This document shows, piece by piece, positions 36,080-44,534 of a DNA stretch of 64,000 bases. The translations under genes were made by a program, and so were the position numbers. How positions within the stretch are numbered: position 1 is the stretch's first letter; every line of letters begins with the position of its first letter. The stretch comes from Vibrio kanaloae (lineage in GTDB: Bacteria; Pseudomonadota; Gammaproteobacteria; Enterobacterales; Vibrionaceae). The notes beneath the pieces are model-generated. The model ran no database searches. It saw only the letters and a program-made list of their open reading frames with translations, and was not told where the DNA came from. The stretch spans positions 1,302,001 to 1,366,000 of the forward strand of contig NZ_AP025498.1 of assembly GCF_024347535.1 (NCBI RefSeq), given 5' to 3'.

Positions 36080-36584
36080 TGCGTACTAAACGGTAGCGCC
36101 TTACCGTACCCTCTCTGTCATCTGTGTAGTTACCGAGGTATTCACCACCACAGTTTTCTATGACTTTTTGAGACGCGGGATTGTCAGTTGAGCAAGTAAC
36201 AATAACTGAATCAGTGACAACATGGTCTCGCACCCAAGCAAGCAGAAATGAGGCTACACCCTTACCACGAGCTGACGGTCTAGTTTCGTAGCCAACATGA
36301 CCAATGACATTTTCTACGTTGGCATTAGTACCTTTGCGAACTCGGATTGCACCTAAAATTTCGGAGTTCGATACACAGTAGTAAGTTGTGCTAGGTAAAT
36401 ATCCCTTTGGTAACTCGGAGATTGCCTTTGAACGTTCGACCAAACCTGACAAATAAGCTGTCGGATCTTGCTCCACACCCGAATATTTTGGAATACCCGA
36501 TTCTAGGCATTCTTTCGCATAACTCACTAATATTGGGGCCAAATTAGGGTTGGCCTCTACCACTTCCATGTCAATTTTCTTCAT
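36075..36584 (-). CDS. GNAT-family N-acetyltransferase
   Basis: This 169-residue GNAT acetyltransferase has motif A GHVGYETRPSARGKGVASFLLAW and motif B NPASQKVIENCGGEYLG, as in the RimJ/YjcK-like group. Start at ATG 36584 (MKKIDMEVV). The stop TAA lies in the attC core. It is unrelated in sequence to the other GNAT cassette except for the fold. Confidence 0.9.
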   Translation of the reverse strand: MKKIDMEVVEANPNLAPILVSYAKECLESGIPKYSGVEQDPTAYLSGLVERSKAISELPKGYLPSTTYYCVSNSEILGAIRVRKGTNANVENVIGHVGYETRPSARGKGVASFLLAWVRDHVVTDSVIVTCSTDNPASQKVIENCGGEYLGNYTDDREGTVRRYRLVRT

Positions 36585-36591
36585 AAGCACA

Positions 36592-36715
36592 TAACGCCGC
36601 GTTAAGTGGTGAACAACGCAAACCACCAAACCTAAACCATTGCACCTTAAACACTTAAGCCAACTTGAAGTGAAATCGCCAAGCGTTGTGAATCCGTCTT
36701 AAACGCTTTGTTATG
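36592..36715 (-). repeat. attC site 20 (family I)
   Basis: Core TAACGCCGCGTTAAGTGG, with GAACAACGCAAACC and a variant AAATCGCC centre; distal TTAAACGCTTTGTTATG. Confidence 0.93.
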
Positions 36716-37190
36716 TGCATTTTAGCTGCAACTCTATTAGCTTCTTTTCACTTAGACTATCAAACTTTTCGCACTTAATATGATTCTCTTGGCAGTACTT
36801 TCCAATTAGCTCATCCAACTTTTTTTTCGTAGACGTACTACCTTTAAGTTCACGCGATAAAAGCATGCCTGTTAGGACAACATCAAGGTGAGTTTTTGAT
36901 GATTGTATTGTGGATAATCCCAAATGAAACGAGTTCATTGAAAGTGCAGCAGCAATAGCCTGTCCTTTCTCCGAATCCAGGTCACAAACACTATAGCGAG
37001 CTAACATATTTGAGTTCTCGATTAAGGGTTCCGCACCTTTAGATTTCATATGTTTAAAAGCACGAATTTGGTGCTCTAGCTTACTATCATGATGTTCTTT
37101 TATATCAAATACATACTCAGACAGAACATGCAGACTAGCATATCCACCCAAACAAAATGCCACTACAAAAACTACCAATAATCGTACCAA
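36711..37190 (-). CDS. Membrane-anchored hypothetical protein
   Basis: This 159-residue protein starts with one transmembrane helix (LVRLLVVFVVAFCLGGYASL) and continues as a periplasmic helical domain with three Cys. The best start is TTG at 37190, because GGGAGG lies 6 bases before it; upstream codons are attC sequence. Not recognised. The stop is in the attC core. Confidence 0.65.
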   Translation of the reverse strand: MVRLLVVFVVAFCLGGYASLHVLSEYVFDIKEHHDSKLEHQIRAFKHMKSKGAEPLIENSNMLARYSVCDLDSEKGQAIAAALSMNSFHLGLSTIQSSKTHLDVVLTGMLLSRELKGSTSTKKKLDELIGKYCQENHIKCEKFDSLSEKKLIELQLKCT

Positions 37191-37206
37191 GTTCGCCTCC
37201 CGCACA

Positions 37207-37327
37207 TAACGCCCAGTTAAGGGGTGAAGCACCCAATACCAATGTTACCGCATGGCACTTCAACACCGAAACCAAACGCATATCAAAAATGCCACGCGTG
37301 CTGAATCCCACTTGAACTGTTTGTTAG
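37207..37327 (-). repeat. attC site 21 (family VI)
   Basis: Core TAACGCCCAGTTAAGGGG, distal TTGAACTGTTTGTTAG. It is the attC of the type C cassette. Confidence 0.92.
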
Positions 37328-37758
37328 CACGCTGCCCTTTAAGCCGTTGGCACACACCAAGATATTGAAATATAGCACAAATTTCATAACTAAAAACACT
37401 TAAGCCAAACGGGCAGCTGCCAAACTTAAAACTAGCTATAAACGCAAGTTGGCAAGAAGAAAAACAAGCGAAACTGCCCTATTTTCGCAGTAATAAAATT
37501 TGCAAAGGATTCGATCATCGGACTTGAACAACCACGACAAAGAACCAAATTTTAGGAAGGAAACCAACCGCATCAAAGAAACCGCGCCAAAGAAACAGCC
37601 CGAAAGTTAGAAACCGTAAACGCTGAAATCAAAGCGAAAACTTTACATCTAGTGCCACCGGAGCGAACGTGAGAGAAACATTTGATCAGGTGTAAATCTG
37701 GGAAAAGAAACCAATAAACATCAAGACTTTTGCCCTTTGATTCCAACCCAGTGCTAAC
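37323..37758. repeat. Repeated cassette, divergent type C
   Basis: A gene-less 0.43-kb cassette sharing only short blocks with type B: TTTGCAAAGGATTCG, TAGTGCCACCGGAGCG and CAGGTGTA. The termini are not the GTTAGTTTGC pair. It looks like an older relative of the A/B family. Confidence 0.65.
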
Positions 37759-37874
37759 GCTAAGCTAAGTAGTGAGCAACGCAATACGAAGCCACCGCAT
37801 AACACCTTAAACACATAAATCAACGCATACTAAAAATGCCACGCGTTGCGAATCTGTCTTAAGCGCTTTGTTAG
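37755..37874 (-). repeat. attC site 22 (family II)
   Basis: Same sequence class as site 14, with the distal arm CTGTCTTAAGCGCTTTGTTAG. It is the attC of repeat cassette B3. Confidence 0.93.
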
Positions 37875-38305
37875 TTTGCCACCGCGATGAAACCAGAGAT
37901 TTAGCACCAAGGTGCTGAATTAGTTATAAAACTACTGTCTTTAAACGCAAAAGTAAAACGGACAGCTCAGAATTTAACCCCAACCAACAAAACGCACTTG
38001 GCTAAGAAGCGACATACGACAAACAACCACGGTTTGAAGCGCTTTAACTGACAAAGGATTCGTTCGACCAACCTGACAACCAAGTGTGATCAAGCCATTT
38101 GTTAACAAATTAGCTGCCAAGAAAAAGAAAACGCACCAACGAATTAGCAACAATGTTAGAGCCAGTAAGTGACTAACGCACCGCAAACGCTTCCAACATA
38201 GTGCCACCGGAAAGTTCGTGAGATTGGAAAACGGACAGGTGTATAGCTAGAACGTAAAACAAGGCTTTTAGACTACAAACGCTTTTCTGCCCTTTGCAAA
38301 CTAAC
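37870..38305. repeat. Repeated cassette, type B copy B3
   Basis: Type B body; the counter-oriented frame has lost its ATG (ATAAAACTACTG) and ends at TGA where copy B4 has TGG. It lies directly left of the P4-like element. No other gene visible. Confidence 0.85.
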
Positions 38306-38319
38306 GCCCTGTTAAGGTG
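38302..38319 (-). repeat. attC site 23, left fragment
   Basis: The fragment TAACGCC-CTGTTAAGGTG is the R' end of an attC whose remainder is at 43747-43860, 5.4 kb away. Complementarity of CTGTTAAG here to CTTAAACAG at 43846-43854 shows both pieces were one site. Confidence 0.88.
38309..38319. repeat. Left core repeat of the P4-like element
   Basis: CTGTTAAGGTG, identical to 43747-43757. Preceded by TAACGCC of the attC and followed by element sequence. Confidence 0.8.
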
Positions 38320-38390
38320 AAATAAACAACACATCAATACCTTATATATCAACAATTTAAAACTAAAACTCAACTTTAAAATATAATACA

Positions 38391-38407
38391 TGTAGCAAAT
38401 ATGTAGC
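38391..38407 (+). repeat. Candidate arm-type integrase site, left
   Basis: TGTAGCAAATATGTAGC contains two TGTAGC hexamers and is repeated exactly at the other end of the element. Confidence 0.75.
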
Positions 38408-38595
38408 TTTATAATTTTGCATTCTTACAACCAAAAACAAGCTCTTTCTAACACGTTTCTGGACACTTTCGAGCTAGAAAGTGCCATGGGTTAAAACTCA
38501 ACCTCAGAAGCTTGTCAGTGGCTTTGCCAATTTAGCATTTAACGGATTATCTTCGGTATCGCTGCAGAGAAGACTACACATTATCTGCAGAACTA
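38408..38595. other. Left end of the P4-like element, non-coding
   Basis: No gene is visible. It has a hairpin CACTTTC/GAAAGTG (38464-38483) and a CTGCAG direct/inverted repeat pair around 38562-38589, the latter a probable terminator for the MBL-fold gene. Confidence 0.5.
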
Positions 38596-39423
38596 TTACA
38601 GCCCTTTTATTTTATTCTTAGCTAAGTTTTCCTGTTGCTTAAGAAACATGAAGAAGTTTGTCTCACTAACAAATGGGTTCCCATTTGCACCTAGCTTCTC
38701 CCTATTCTCAAATAGGTAATTTTTATGTGGATGGTTCGAAAGGTTAACGCTCACAACAGGCGACTGGAGTGAAATCTTTCTAATTTTCTCCATACTACTC
38801 AAGAACTGGTCAATCATTTTTGGATCGTTGCCACTTACGCTATGGCCACCAACGATAAATGCACGATGTTCAGCGCCTTTATCTTCGACTGTAAAGCTTA
38901 GGGAAAAGTCGCCTTCTGTGTGACCCGGCGTGAGATAGAACTTAAACTCATGACCACCAATAACCATAGAGCTATCGCTTTCTATCTCTATGTCTAGGTT
39001 TGGGGGAAGGAACTTGCTCTCACCTTTGCTTTTGTTTGATTGCTGTATAGATAGCTCATGAGCGCTTTTGGTCATCACAACTTTAGAACCATACATCTTT
39101 TGAAGTAACTGAGCGCCCCCAACATGGTCAGAATGCCCATGCGTTACCAATATGTGCGTTATTGGCTTACCTTCTAACCCTAGCTTCTCAAGGTTGATTG
39201 GGACCCACTTAGAATAAGGGGAATCAAGTGTATCAACTATCACTAATCCGTCATCTGTATCAATTGCATATGATGAAACCCATTTGTCCCCAACATAATA
39301 AACATTATCAAACATCTGAAACGGTTCTACATAACCGTTCTTATCATTCATCGTTGGAACGTCTTTGCTTGAGGAAGCAAAGACCGATGCGCTGAAGAGA
39401 ACACCTAATATAATTTTTTTCAC
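38596..39423 (-). CDS. MBL-fold hydrolase, subclass B3-like metallo-beta-lactamase
   Basis: This 275-residue secreted metallo-hydrolase has a signal peptide in about residues 1-17 (KKIILGVLFSASVFA). The first zinc motif is THGHSDH (His95, His97, Asp99, His100), then GHTEGD (His168) and NHPHKN (His231 or 233), an arrangement like B3 beta-lactamases and their relatives. Whether it hydrolyses beta-lactams is not known; many B3-like proteins do not. I choose GTG at 39423 (KKIIL) over the GTG at 39441 because AGGTGA precedes it and the signal peptide then has normal length. It is the cargo gene of the P4-like element. Confidence 0.87.
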   Translation of the reverse strand: MKKIILGVLFSASVFASSSKDVPTMNDKNGYVEPFQMFDNVYYVGDKWVSSYAIDTDDGLVIVDTLDSPYSKWVPINLEKLGLEGKPITHILVTHGHSDHVGGAQLLQKMYGSKVVMTKSAHELSIQQSNKSKGESKFLPPNLDIEIESDSSMVIGGHEFKFYLTPGHTEGDFSLSFTVEDKGAEHRAFIVGGHSVSGNDPKMIDQFLSSMEKIRKISLQSPVVSVNLSNHPHKNYLFENREKLGANGNPFVSETNFFMFLKQQENLAKNKIKGL

Positions 39424-39757
39424 GAAATCACCTGCAAACACTTATTGCTTAGTTTGAGTCCTGACTTACCAATACACTTCCTTGAGCGCTGAGTAAGTCC
39501 AAAAGGAAGCTACGATTTTGAAAGCAATTTATTGCATAATCAAGACAAAAGATATTCTATTTACTTTGTGAACTACCGATAGAACTACAGCGTTCGGATG
39601 GGGAAATAAATCTTTTTTGAAATGAGAGTTCTTGAATTGACTCTGTTGACTAAATTACTCTTATCAAATTTTGGGGCACTTTAGTGTTAGCAATGGCGAT
39701 CATTACTTTAAAAGTATAGCTATTAGCAGACCTCCAAGTTGGTGAATGTTCCAAAAG

Positions 39758-39808
39758 CTACCCCACTTACCCCACCTAATTGCGTTTCAAGTGGAGTAAG
39801 TGGGGTAG
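39758..39808. repeat. 13-bp inverted repeat after the VirE gene
   Basis: CTACCCCACTTAC (39758-39770) and GTAAGTGGGGTAG (39796-39808) are perfectly complementary around 25 bases, and inside them CCCCAC and GTGG can extend the pairing. The repeat is 10 bases beyond the primase stop codon. It may be a terminator or, given the primase next to it, part of an origin. The rest of the 39424-39757 gap shows nothing I can name. Confidence 0.65.
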
Positions 39809-39818
39809 AAATCGCAAC

Positions 39819-41060
39819 TTACAGAAATGAAGTGTGGGGAATGACGGTAGGAAAATAGTATTGATTTGAACCATTAAGCATTTTCTTACCTAGCTTTTCT
39901 TCTTTGTGTAACTGGTTTAATGCTTTACCAACCACGTTACCTTTAGACGCATCAACTTTGAATAAGTCACAGATTTGCTTAGTCGTGAGCCATTCCCTAG
40001 CCTTGCCATGACAGGTTTCTAGTTGGTCGTTGAGCATGTTGTACCAAGTGCCTTTATCCACGTACTTAGCCGATTCTTTTGATACCAAGGCTTGAGCGTC
40101 AGGTGAAAGCATCCAAGGGTGTTTTTTTACTAAGAATAGGTGTTTCACTTCTAACCAGAATTGGCGCAGTTTCTCCGACTCTGCCAGTGTCAGCTCACCC
40201 GTTACTTGATAATTCCACCCTAGCAATTCATTAAGCTTGTCCATGTTGGTTTCAGCCACCAGTTCAATGACCGCGTAACGTGAGTTGCCCGTTTCATCTT
40301 TTAAGAAATCTGTGCCGTTTACCGTAGCAATCAGGTTCGTTTGTCGTGATTTCTTGATATCACTCCTCGCATAAGGAGGACGCACCGTATCTTGAGCGCG
40401 TGTGACGAACGCTTTGAGTGCGCCTTGGCAGTTTTTGGTAGAACGCTCTAACTCCCCTAGTTCAACTATCCAAGAACGAATCACCGATAAGACGCTGTCT
40501 TTGTTATCGGGGTTTAACTCAGCCCCTTCCAAGAAGGCACTTGGCATCACGTTAGCAATACGCTCAACAAAGGCCGTCTTCTTAAAAGACTGCTCACTTT
40601 GCAGTACTGGAACGAGCTTTGATTTGAAATTAGGCACAAGTAAACATGCTACACAGCCCACTAACCAGTGTAGCAATACCATTCTTGCCAACTGTGGATT
40701 CTTAGCCCCTAAAGAATCTAACACCGCGTCCACTCTTGACTGTCCGTCCCACTCACCGGATAACCAATCCTTGATAGGATGCTAGCTATTTTCTAACGCA
40801 ACGGCGTTAAAATGGTCATCAATGGCGGGTTTAGGTAATGAATGGATAGACGCCACAGAAATCAGTTCACTTCTCACCGTATCGGGTGAGCCGATGCATT
40901 CCTTACCTTTGAAAATATCAGGCTCTAGGGTCATCTTGTTGAGCTTGGCTTCATAGCCAGAACTTTTGAGTAACGCCTTTAGGTTATCAGCCGTATTCAG
41001 CACAATGGTTTTACCGGACTCGGTGTACTTCACATGAGGGAACTCTGGCTCTTTAAGCAT
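39819..41060 (-). pseudogene. VirE-type primase/helicase-like gene with in-frame amber
   Basis: A 413-codon frame with one internal TAG (40782-40784, codon 93) reads ...ALENS-stop-HPIKDWLSGEWDGQSR..., and both halves match the VirE/VapE family: the first half carries the N-terminal domain, the second the HPxKDWL-WDG linker, an SEQSFKKT P-loop region, WIVELGELE and VNGTDFLKDETGNSRYAVIEL. The P-loop has lost its glycines (SEQSFKKT for GxxxxGKT) although KT remains. Such proteins replicate phage satellites. A separate start at GTG 40733 could make a 304-residue product. It overlaps the AlpA gene by 8 bases and is likely co-transcribed. Confidence 0.82.
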
Positions 41061-41295
41061 GGAAGCACTCCTCTTGTGATAAGTGGTCTCGCTTAGTGTG
41101 GTTATCGAGCCAACGGTCTAAATCTTCTTTAAGGTAACGAACCGCGCGACCAATCTTGATAAAAGGTGGTGCGTCTGTTCTGTTTTTGCGTTGCCCTTCC
41201 ATACGTGCTTGACGTAAAAATGAACGGCTCATGCCGATGTAAGTCGAGGTTTCTTGCTCTGTGTAAGCGCGTTTGTTTTTCTCTTGGTTTTCCAT
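41053..41295 (-). CDS. AlpA-family regulator/excisionase-like
   Basis: This 80-residue AlpA-type winged helix-turn-helix has RAYTEQETSTYIGMSRSFLRQARMEGQRKN then PPFIKIGRAVRYLKEDLDRWLDNHT, the classical pattern of the MerR-like AlpA/HTH_17 group that controls excision and early genes in P4-like elements. It is followed, with an 8-base overlap, by the primase gene. No membrane segment. Confidence 0.92.
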   Translation of the reverse strand: MENQEKNKRAYTEQETSTYIGMSRSFLRQARMEGQRKNRTDAPPFIKIGRAVRYLKEDLDRWLDNHTKRDHLSQEECFHA

Positions 41296-41383
41296 ACTTT
41301 AAGTACCTTCATTGTTCGTGGAGGTACTATGAAAACCTTAGAATCATTCACGGGAAGAAAAACGGGAGGATTGGCGGGAGCAT

Positions 41384-42328
41384 TTATTCTCGTATACCCT
41401 TCCTTACCTCTGACAGCATATTTTGGAAGCGTTTAAAGGACATACCATCCGCAGTATCTTTACTAGTGTATAGACGTTCGTTATCGATGCCGTCAATAAT
41501 CACATCCACATCAAACCGGTATCGTTCTTCTCTCACATCTTCACGGATCAGGTTCCAAACCTCTCTTGCTTTGGCTTGAGGATAAAGAGTGAGTATTCGA
41601 TGCTGAATCATTTTAACGGGGTTGGTTTCTATTTGTGGCTTTAAGCCTTGCCCTGCTTGGTTTTCCGCTGAATTTGTAACTGGCTTAGCTTGGTTAGATA
41701 ACCGGTTATCGTTACGGCTTAACTCTTGCCATGTTCGGTTAAAACTCTGGCTTAAATGGTTTGTGCAAAGCCTGATATCACTGGCTTGTAAGCCTATAGG
41801 TATGGACGATAATTGCTTGGTACTTTCACTGATGATTTCAGTGAAAGCCGACAATAGCCCACCGAGGCTTGATACCTGCCCCTGACTGGTTTTGTCTTTA
41901 GCAATCTGCATCATGCTTTCTTGCTCTGGGTACAACGCTACCAGTTTTGGCACGATGAAAGCTATATTCTTGGAGCTTAACCGTTGTTCGTGTATCCCAT
42001 GAAACTGACCTTTAACCGCATTCGGGAAAGCCTGTTTAATGAGTCTCAGTTTGGAGTAAGCCAGTGTTGGTACAGCTTCAAACCGTGTTAACTGGCTTTT
42101 ACCCACTAAAACCTGTAGAGATTGCTTTTGGGTTAACTCAATAAAGCCCCGTACATGCAAGCTATAGAGCAATACGTTATGGCTATCGACTGCCGCCGCA
42201 TCTGGACAGTCAATTTTAGCGTGAAGCCTAAACACACCACGCTCAACCGCATCAAACACTTGTTCCTCAGTGAGTAACGTTAACTTTTCCAGTTCGTTTA
42301 AGTGTATGTAATCCCTGTTATCGTCCAT
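41384..42328 (-). CDS. Hypothetical protein of P4-like element
   Basis: This 314-residue cytosolic protein has no recognised domain; the C-terminal third (PVKMIQHRILTLYPQAKAREVWNLIREDVREERYRFDVD...) looks like a DNA- or protein-binding helical region. Genes in this position, between integrase and AlpA, are common in Vibrio satellites and remain uncharacterised. It sits 88 bases upstream of the AlpA gene and follows the integrase gene after 76 bases. Confidence 0.75.
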   Translation of the reverse strand: MDDNRDYIHLNELEKLTLLTEEQVFDAVERGVFRLHAKIDCPDAAAVDSHNVLLYSLHVRGFIELTQKQSLQVLVGKSQLTRFEAVPTLAYSKLRLIKQAFPNAVKGQFHGIHEQRLSSKNIAFIVPKLVALYPEQESMMQIAKDKTSQGQVSSLGGLLSAFTEIISESTKQLSSIPIGLQASDIRLCTNHLSQSFNRTWQELSRNDNRLSNQAKPVTNSAENQAGQGLKPQIETNPVKMIQHRILTLYPQAKAREVWNLIREDVREERYRFDVDVIIDGIDNERLYTSKDTADGMSFKRFQNMLSEVRKGIRE

Positions 42329-42404
42329 CTATAAATCAGTGCTCGTAACCTAGTAAATCGTTAGCTTACTAATTTGATGCTGGCAACACATCACAACGCA
42401 CTCA

Positions 42405-43583
42405 CTATCCGATGAGGTTCACAGCTGCGGCTTTATGCTCTGGCGCTAAATGCGCGTATCTAAGGGTCATCTTCAAATCAGAATGTCCTAACAGCTCACG
42501 AACTGTATTCAAATCCACACCATTCGTCACAAGTTTACTCGCAAAGTGGTGGCGCAAATCGTGAAACCGGAAATTAGAGATATCCGCCGCTTTCAGTAGG
42601 CACTGCCAAGGGTATTGAATCAGAGGTGCAGAGTCTCGGTGATTAGGGGTAAACACGTAAATTTGATTGGGGTTTTGCGCTCGCCACTGACTAAGAAGGT
42701 TAAACACGGTGTCATTAAGCGGTATACGCCTTGTTTTCTTAGACTTGGCATTTTCAGCTTTAACGGTCAGATAACGATTCTCAAACGACACATCTTCCCA
42801 AGATAAGCTCAGTAGCTCACTTTTACGTGCACCAGTGTTTATAGCAGTAATTACAAGCGGCTTAACAAAGTCTGAGTATAACTTTTCACTGCCAGACGCT
42901 CTTAGCCTGTCGTTACGTTCGTCAAGGGCAATAAGTAAGGCGCTTTCTTCTTCACTAGAAAGATAACGAACGCGAGTATTATCCTCAGTGACCAGTTTCA
43001 CTTTATCCAGTGAGTGAGAGTCTAGTAGTTCCCACTCAACCGCTCTGGTGAGTGCCGCTTTGAACGACATAAAGGTTCGGCTCATTGTTGCGGGCGCTCG
43101 CCCTTGTTTCCGTTTGAGGGTGTACCACTCTTGAATGTCACGAGCGGTAATATCGGTGAGGCGTTTTTCTCCTAGGTGAGCAAACGTATTCTTAATTGAA
43201 TTAAACGACTGGTTAGCCGTTCGAGGGTTCAAAGCCATCAAATAGTCTTGGTAATGTTCGTCAAGAAAACGGGTTAACGTCAGTCCCTCACGGGCTTCTA
43301 ATTTCTTAGCTTCGTGACGACTTTCTTGTACGTCTTCCCCACTGGCGACTTGTCCTGATTTCTCTTTGGCTAAGTCTCTAGCTTGAGCGGGTGTTAATGA
43401 ATTAGCCGCCCCTAAGAAATAGTTTCGCTGCTTGCCGTTAATTCGATAGTACAGGTAATACTTCACCGTTCCTTTTGGGGAGATACGCGCATGAAAACCG
43501 CTGACTTCGGTATCGTTCAGGCGCTTATCTTCAATGGTGAGATTCTTGATAGAGCTGTTGGTGATCTTCTGCTTTAATGCCAT
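42405..43583 (-). CDS. DUF4102/P4-type tyrosine integrase
   Basis: This 392-residue tyrosine recombinase starts MALKQKITNSSIKNL at 43583. Residues 1-95 form the DUF4102 arm-binding domain (DTEVSGFHARISPKGTVKYY), about 110-200 the core-binding domain, and 215-385 the catalytic domain with Arg in NTGARKSELLSL, HDLRHHFASKL, and the LGHSDLKMTLRYAHL box holding His and the Tyr nucleophile. The element ends around it are split attC pieces, so it seems to integrate into attC. The longer frame to 43664 crosses the right arm site and is not needed. Confidence 0.95.
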   Translation of the reverse strand: MALKQKITNSSIKNLTIEDKRLNDTEVSGFHARISPKGTVKYYLYYRINGKQRNYFLGAANSLTPAQARDLAKEKSGQVASGEDVQESRHEAKKLEAREGLTLTRFLDEHYQDYLMALNPRTANQSFNSIKNTFAHLGEKRLTDITARDIQEWYTLKRKQGRAPATMSRTFMSFKAALTRAVEWELLDSHSLDKVKLVTEDNTRVRYLSSEEESALLIALDERNDRLRASGSEKLYSDFVKPLVITAINTGARKSELLSLSWEDVSFENRYLTVKAENAKSKKTRRIPLNDTVFNLLSQWRAQNPNQIYVFTPNHRDSAPLIQYPWQCLLKAADISNFRFHDLRHHFASKLVTNGVDLNTVRELLGHSDLKMTLRYAHLAPEHKAAAVNLIG

Positions 43584-43597
43584 GACACAATCCTTAG

Positions 43598-43614
43598 TGT
43601 AGCAAATATGTAGC
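43598..43614 (+). repeat. Candidate arm-type integrase site, right
   Basis: TGTAGCAAATATGTAGC lies 15 bases upstream of the integrase start codon; binding here could also autoregulate the integrase promoter. Confidence 0.75.
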
Positions 43615-43746
43615 AGAAAAATTGCAACTTGAGGCATTATAGAGAACAACCATGAACCAACCAATCATAGCTATCTTACTGTATTTATTCGGTTAATTTA
43701 TCATTTTAGTTCATAGCCGTTCATTGCGTTACATTACCGAATCGCA

Positions 43747-43860
43747 CTGTTAAGGTGTGAGCAACGCAATACCGATGCTTCCGCATACCACCTTAAACAC
43801 TAAAATCAACGCATAGTAAAAATGCCACGCGTTGCGAATCACTCTTAAACAGTTTGTTAG
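43747..43860 (-). repeat. attC site 23, right fragment (and right core repeat)
   Basis: CTGTTAAGGTG is followed by TGAGCAACGC...GCGTTGCGAATCACTCTTAAACAGTTTGTTAG. The first 11 bases are the element's right core repeat (43747-43757). Preceded by ATCGCA of the element instead of TAACGCC. Confidence 0.88.
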
Positions 43861-43868
43861 CAGTCTAC

Positions 43869-44516
43869 TTAAAACTCCCACCAAAACTTGTTATTTTCCT
43901 CAGACAGTTGCTTTAAGTTGTCTAGCACATTGGATAAACACGACTCCATTAATTCATAATCAAGATCTGGTAATTTCACATCATTGTACATTGCTGTGAA
44001 AGTGAAAGGTTCATGTGAAATATTATGAACAATTTCACTTCTAACTTTCGAGTACGCAATAGAACCGATAGAACCTTTATGGATATGGTCTTCAAACCAT
44101 TTTCTTTGATTAAAGTTAAGGTGCAGTTCTTTTACCTGTTCTCTTACAAACTCTGGTTCTCTGACTGATTCACCAATTTCTGTTAGCTTGACTACATAGG
44201 CATCATAGTTTCGGCTAAAGCTTTTACTAGGTAAGCAACCTAATAACCCTACTGGGTGAATTTTATCCCAAAACTCATAACCGCTGAACTTCACTAAAGT
44301 ATCAGTAAATGCTTCTGCTTTTGAATATCTTGTCTTGCTCTCTGCACCGTCTCCGGAAAGCTGAAACCTCCTACTACCGATCGCCTCGATATAGCAACAG
44401 CACAGAGCTAACGCTTCTTCTTCAGAGGTTTGAGCAATTTCTCTTATTTTTGCTAATTTCAGTTCTAGGTGTTCCAAATACACCTTATGAGAAATTATTT
44501 TTACTACTGTATTCAT
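43869..44516 (-). CDS. HEPN-like cassette protein
   Basis: This 215-residue, mostly helical protein has KVRSEIVHNIS near residue 160, an R-x4-H motif as in HEPN ribonucleases. The N-terminal helical hairpin (HLELKLAKIREIAQTSEEEALALCCCYIEAIG) with three consecutive Cys is unusual. A role in RNA cleavage or defence is inference only. Single-gene cassette whose attC is the one split by the P4-like element. Confidence 0.6.
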   Translation of the reverse strand: MNTVVKIISHKVYLEHLELKLAKIREIAQTSEEEALALCCCYIEAIGSRRFQLSGDGAESKTRYSKAEAFTDTLVKFSGYEFWDKIHPVGLLGCLPSKSFSRNYDAYVVKLTEIGESVREPEFVREQVKELHLNFNQRKWFEDHIHKGSIGSIAYSKVRSEIVHNISHEPFTFTAMYNDVKLPDLDYELMESCLSNVLDNLKQLSEENNKFWWEF

Positions 44517-44534
44517 TATTACCTCTGTGACTGC

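Larger units (their letters stand above)
38309..43757 (-). mobile_element. P4-like integrative element inserted in an attC
   Basis: The element of about 5.4 kb is bounded by an 11-bp direct repeat CTGTTAAGGTG (38309-38319 and 43747-43757) that belongs to the split attC site 23. Further inside both ends is TGTAGCAAATATGTAGC (38391-38407, 43598-43614), a likely arm-type integrase site. Gene order on the minus strand: integrase, unknown 314-aa gene, AlpA regulator, VirE-type primase (broken), MBL-fold cargo. The set (DUF4102 integrase, AlpA, primase) is that of phage satellites/P4-like islands; no structural or packaging genes are present. Confidence 0.87.

Noticed and set aside
42405..43583. 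Tyrosine recombinase considered as the missing integron integrase
   Set aside because: It has a DUF4102 arm-binding N terminus and arm-type repeats at element ends, and lies in the middle of the array inside a split attC. Integron integrases lack that domain and lie next to attI.
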